Shown one piece after another: positions 5,705 to 7,251 of a stretch of DNA of 7,251 bases. The position numbers and the translations under genes were made by a program. Under the pieces are notes generated by a model. The model worked only from the letters and a program-made list of their open reading frames with translations. It searched no databases and was not told the origin of the DNA. The stretch is from Clostridia bacterium (GTDB lineage: Bacteria > Bacillota > Clostridia > Christensenellales > Borkfalkiaceae): contig CAAFZH010000020.1 of assembly GCA_900767495.1 (NCBI GenBank), positions 1 to 7,251 of the forward strand. The letters run 5' to 3'. Positions within the stretch are counted from its first letter, which is position 1. Every line of letters starts with the position of its first letter.

Positions 5705-7021
5705 ATGAATGACGAAACCGAATTGACGTTATCGTTACTTTGCAAACTCATAAAAAAATCGTTCGTTAAAATTTTGGTTTACGCGCTTTCGGCGGTAATA
5801 ATTTTATCGGCGGTTCTGGTAACCGTCCGTAGTTTTACGGACAGTACCCGCACGGAAGGTTCGATAACCGTTTCCGCTGCCGACGCAACTACCGCCAAGG
5901 TTTTAACCGACAATAAAAACGCCGCGCTTACCGCAGTTTTAGCCGATCAATTCGGCTCGGATGCGGACAAGTACCTCTCTTCTTTAAGCAAAAGATTGAC
6001 CGTAACGCCCGTTACAACGGACGCGAGCGGCAAAGCGGTTGCCATCCCCACGCAATTTAACGTAACCCTTTCGGAAGATAAGTCGCTTAAACTTTCCAAA
6101 GACGTTTACGTTTCGATAGTGAACGCGGTGCAAAGCGAATTGGTTAAAACTTACGTTTCGCAAAAAGCCGCCAACCTGTTAAACCCCGTTATCGCGTTTG
6201 AGTTTGAAACGTTGGAAAACGCAACTTCGGGTTCGATAGTTTTGCGTTCGAGCATTAAACTTATAAATTCGGCAAAACTCGTAAGATCGGCTATGAACGC
6301 CGCGTTATACGCCGCTCCCGACAGCGTTAAAACTTATAAGGATAACAGCGGAAAATCACTCACGCAAATATACGAGTCCGTCAATCAGGTTATAGGTAAA
6401 ATCGAAGGCATGCGCGATAATCTTATCGACTACAACCTCGTAGACGGCGCATACGTAGATCAGGTTATCGCCGAAATGCAAGCGAGTTTAACCGCCGAAG
6501 AGGCAAAACTCGCCACCGCAAAAACGAGTTTACAACAATACGCCGAAATGCGTAAGACCACGGTAGGCGGCAACGGTTCGGTTACTCTTCCCGAGAACGA
6601 CGAAGGTTATATCGCGCTCGCAAGAGAAGTTAAAAATTATCAGGCAAATTGCGCCGCGTTGCAAACGAGCATTGATGTAATGAAAACCAAAAGGGGCAAA
6701 ATGGGTGCAGTTACCGCTCCCGACGGATACACCGTACAAACGGCAAACGCCACCCTTACCGACTGCGCCAACGCCCTTGAAACGATAGTTTCGCAATACG
6801 AAACGGTTGCCAAATCGTACAACGAAAGCGGCTCTGTTGCCGGCGATTTTAGTCCGAACGCAAAAGTTACCGCAGATTACGCCGTTTCCACACTTATGAT
6901 TGTGCTTATAAACGTTGCCGCAGTAATAATCGCTATAATAATAGCGTGCGCGCAAGCCTTCGAGCGTATGAAAAAAGCGGGCGAGTTTAACGTCGAAACC
7001 GACGAAGAAGAATTTGAATAA
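5705..7021 (+). CDS. Two-helix membrane protein resembling a Wzz/chain-length-determinant co-polymerase
   Basis: Probably an envelope protein of the polysaccharide co-polymerase type, which sets chain length of surface glycans; this is inferred from topology and context, not from a strong motif. The 438 residues have a short cytoplasmic N-terminus, one transmembrane helix at about 22-42, a large external domain, a second helix at about 393-416, and an acidic cytoplasmic tail ending ETDEEEFE. The external part has a beta-rich start (about 50-125) and helical, partly coiled-coil stretches (about 250-285, 305-330, 350-372), as in Wzz proteins. The proline-rich segment usual before the second helix is reduced to FSPNAK (382-387), and no fused tyrosine kinase is present. 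It lies downstream of the dehydratase and the PF06541-like gene, has its own promoter and AGGAG, and ends 23 nt before a strong terminator. An alternative is an unrelated two-helix envelope protein. Confidence 0.6.
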   Translation: MNDETELTLSLLCKLIKKSFVKILVYALSAVIILSAVLVTVRSFTDSTRTEGSITVSAADATTAKVLTDNKNAALTAVLADQFGSDADKYLSSLSKRLTVTPVTTDASGKAVAIPTQFNVTLSEDKSLKLSKDVYVSIVNAVQSELVKTYVSQKAANLLNPVIAFEFETLENATSGSIVLRSSIKLINSAKLVRSAMNAALYAAPDSVKTYKDNSGKSLTQIYESVNQVIGKIEGMRDNLIDYNLVDGAYVDQVIAEMQASLTAEEAKLATAKTSLQQYAEMRKTTVGGNGSVTLPENDEGYIALAREVKNYQANCAALQTSIDVMKTKRGKMGAVTAPDGYTVQTANATLTDCANALETIVSQYETVAKSYNESGSVAGDFSPNAKVTADYAVSTLMIVLINVAAVIIAIIIACAQAFERMKKAGEFNVETDEEEFE

Positions 7022-7044
7022 TATTGTTGAACAGATTAAAGTTT

Positions 7045-7074
7045 AAAAGCCGTCGCTCCCGCGACGGCTTTTTT
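7045..7074 (+). terminator. Intrinsic terminator closing the rightward gene group
   Basis: AAAAGCCGTCGC (7045-7056) pairs perfectly with GCGACGGCTTTT (7061-7072) around a TCCC loop, and the T run continues to 7074. The GC-rich core (8 bp, GCCGTCGC) directly followed by six T is a textbook Rho-independent terminator, 23 nt after the stop of the Wzz-like gene. Confidence 0.94.
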
Positions 7075-7142
7075 GGCGTTTAATTTTACGCTCATTACAC
7101 CACTACCTAAGTGATAAATCGTATACTCCGTAGACCTCCACC

Positions 7143-7203
7143 CTCCCGGGAGATTGCTTCGTCGTTTCGCTTCCCTCGCAATGACACACTTTTTTATGTC
7201 ATT
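7143..7203. repeat. Inverted-repeat-rich intergenic unit with GATTGCTTCGTCG...CTCGCAATGACA
   Basis: A 10-bp palindrome CTCCCGGGAG (7143-7152) runs into a unit whose ends ATTGC (7153-7157) and GCAAT (7178-7182) are inverted. AATGACA (7180-7186) is then mirrored by TGTCATT (7197-7203) around a T-rich loop. The pattern of GATTGCTTCGTCG followed by CTCGCAATGACA is familiar from dispersed intergenic repeats in many bacterial genomes (recalled, not searched). Only one copy is in the window, so its repetition is inferred. No open reading frame is evident between 7075 and 7251. Confidence 0.55.
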
Positions 7204-7220
7204 CTGTCAATGCCAAACGA

Positions 7221-7244
7221 GCAAACTTGCTTGCAAGGGTTTGC
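7221..7244. repeat. Hairpin-forming inverted repeat GCAAAC...GTTTGC
   Basis: GCAAAC (7221-7226) pairs with GTTTGC (7239-7244), and the 12 bases between them contain the palindrome TTGCAA (7231-7236). It follows the GATTGC-type unit and may be its second half or a separate structured element. It runs close to the window edge, so its full extent is unknown. Confidence 0.4.
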
Positions 7245-7251
7245 GAACGAT

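Noticed and set aside
7120..7127. Another GTATAC palindrome (CGTATACT)
   Set aside because: Only the 6-bp core matches the candidate operator, and it lies downstream of the terminator with no promoter, so chance is the simplest explanation.
7075..7140. Possible small RNA or tRNA after the terminator
   Set aside because: No cloverleaf, T-loop (GTTCRA) or promoter could be recognised, and the stretch alone shows no stable fold by eye.

Overview
The window looks like a chromosomal segment of a low-to-mid-GC Firmicutes-type bacterium, most plausibly an uncultured gut Clostridia lineage. This is inferred from textbook SigA-type promoters (TTGACA, 17 nt, TACAAT), AGGAG ribosome binding sites, a linked pgk-tpiA pair and a clostridial-style envelope polysaccharide gene set. 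No phage, transposase, CRISPR, rRNA or tRNA gene was seen. Nearly all DNA is coding, and the coding sequences share a similar look (many GCG/GCC, CGC and TTC/TTT codons), with no obvious foreign island.

Left half (1-2903), minus strand: three genes read leftward. They are a short Na+/phosphate-cotransporter-family membrane protein (1899-2903), phosphoglycerate kinase pgk (522-1841) and the first two thirds of triosephosphate isomerase tpiA (504 down to 1, cut by the window edge). pgk and tpiA form a tight glycolytic operon. Its strong promoter overlaps the end of the transporter gene, so that the transporter's TGA stop lies inside the TTGACA -35 box.

Middle (2904-3044): a compact divergent regulatory region. 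A near-consensus promoter fires rightward, and two AGTATACT palindromes spaced one helical turn apart sit at its predicted transcription start. On the other strand a TATAAT box lies just 8 nt before the transporter ATG, which suggests a leaderless message. The rightward promoter and the pgk promoter share an identical 13-nt block across their -35 regions and a GAAAGTATAC motif, so they may share a regulator.

Right half (3045-7074), plus strand: three membrane-associated genes that look like part of a surface-polysaccharide function. They are a full-length membrane-anchored nucleotide-sugar 4,6-dehydratase of the PglF/CapD/FlaA1 class, a five-helix membrane protein resembling the PF06541 'putative ABC-transporter type IV' family, and a two-transmembrane protein with a long, partly coiled-coil loop resembling Wzz-type polysaccharide co-polymerases. 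A strong intrinsic terminator closes the group at 7045-7074.

The remaining 3' end (7075-7251) has no credible gene. It holds inverted-repeat-rich DNA that includes a GATTGCTTCGTCG...CTCGCAATGACA unit, typical of dispersed intergenic repeats in many bacteria. Nothing here proves a wholly new system. The best leads are the shared promoter/operator architecture, possible leaderless starts, the insertion in PGK, and the uncharacterised middle gene of the polysaccharide cassette.
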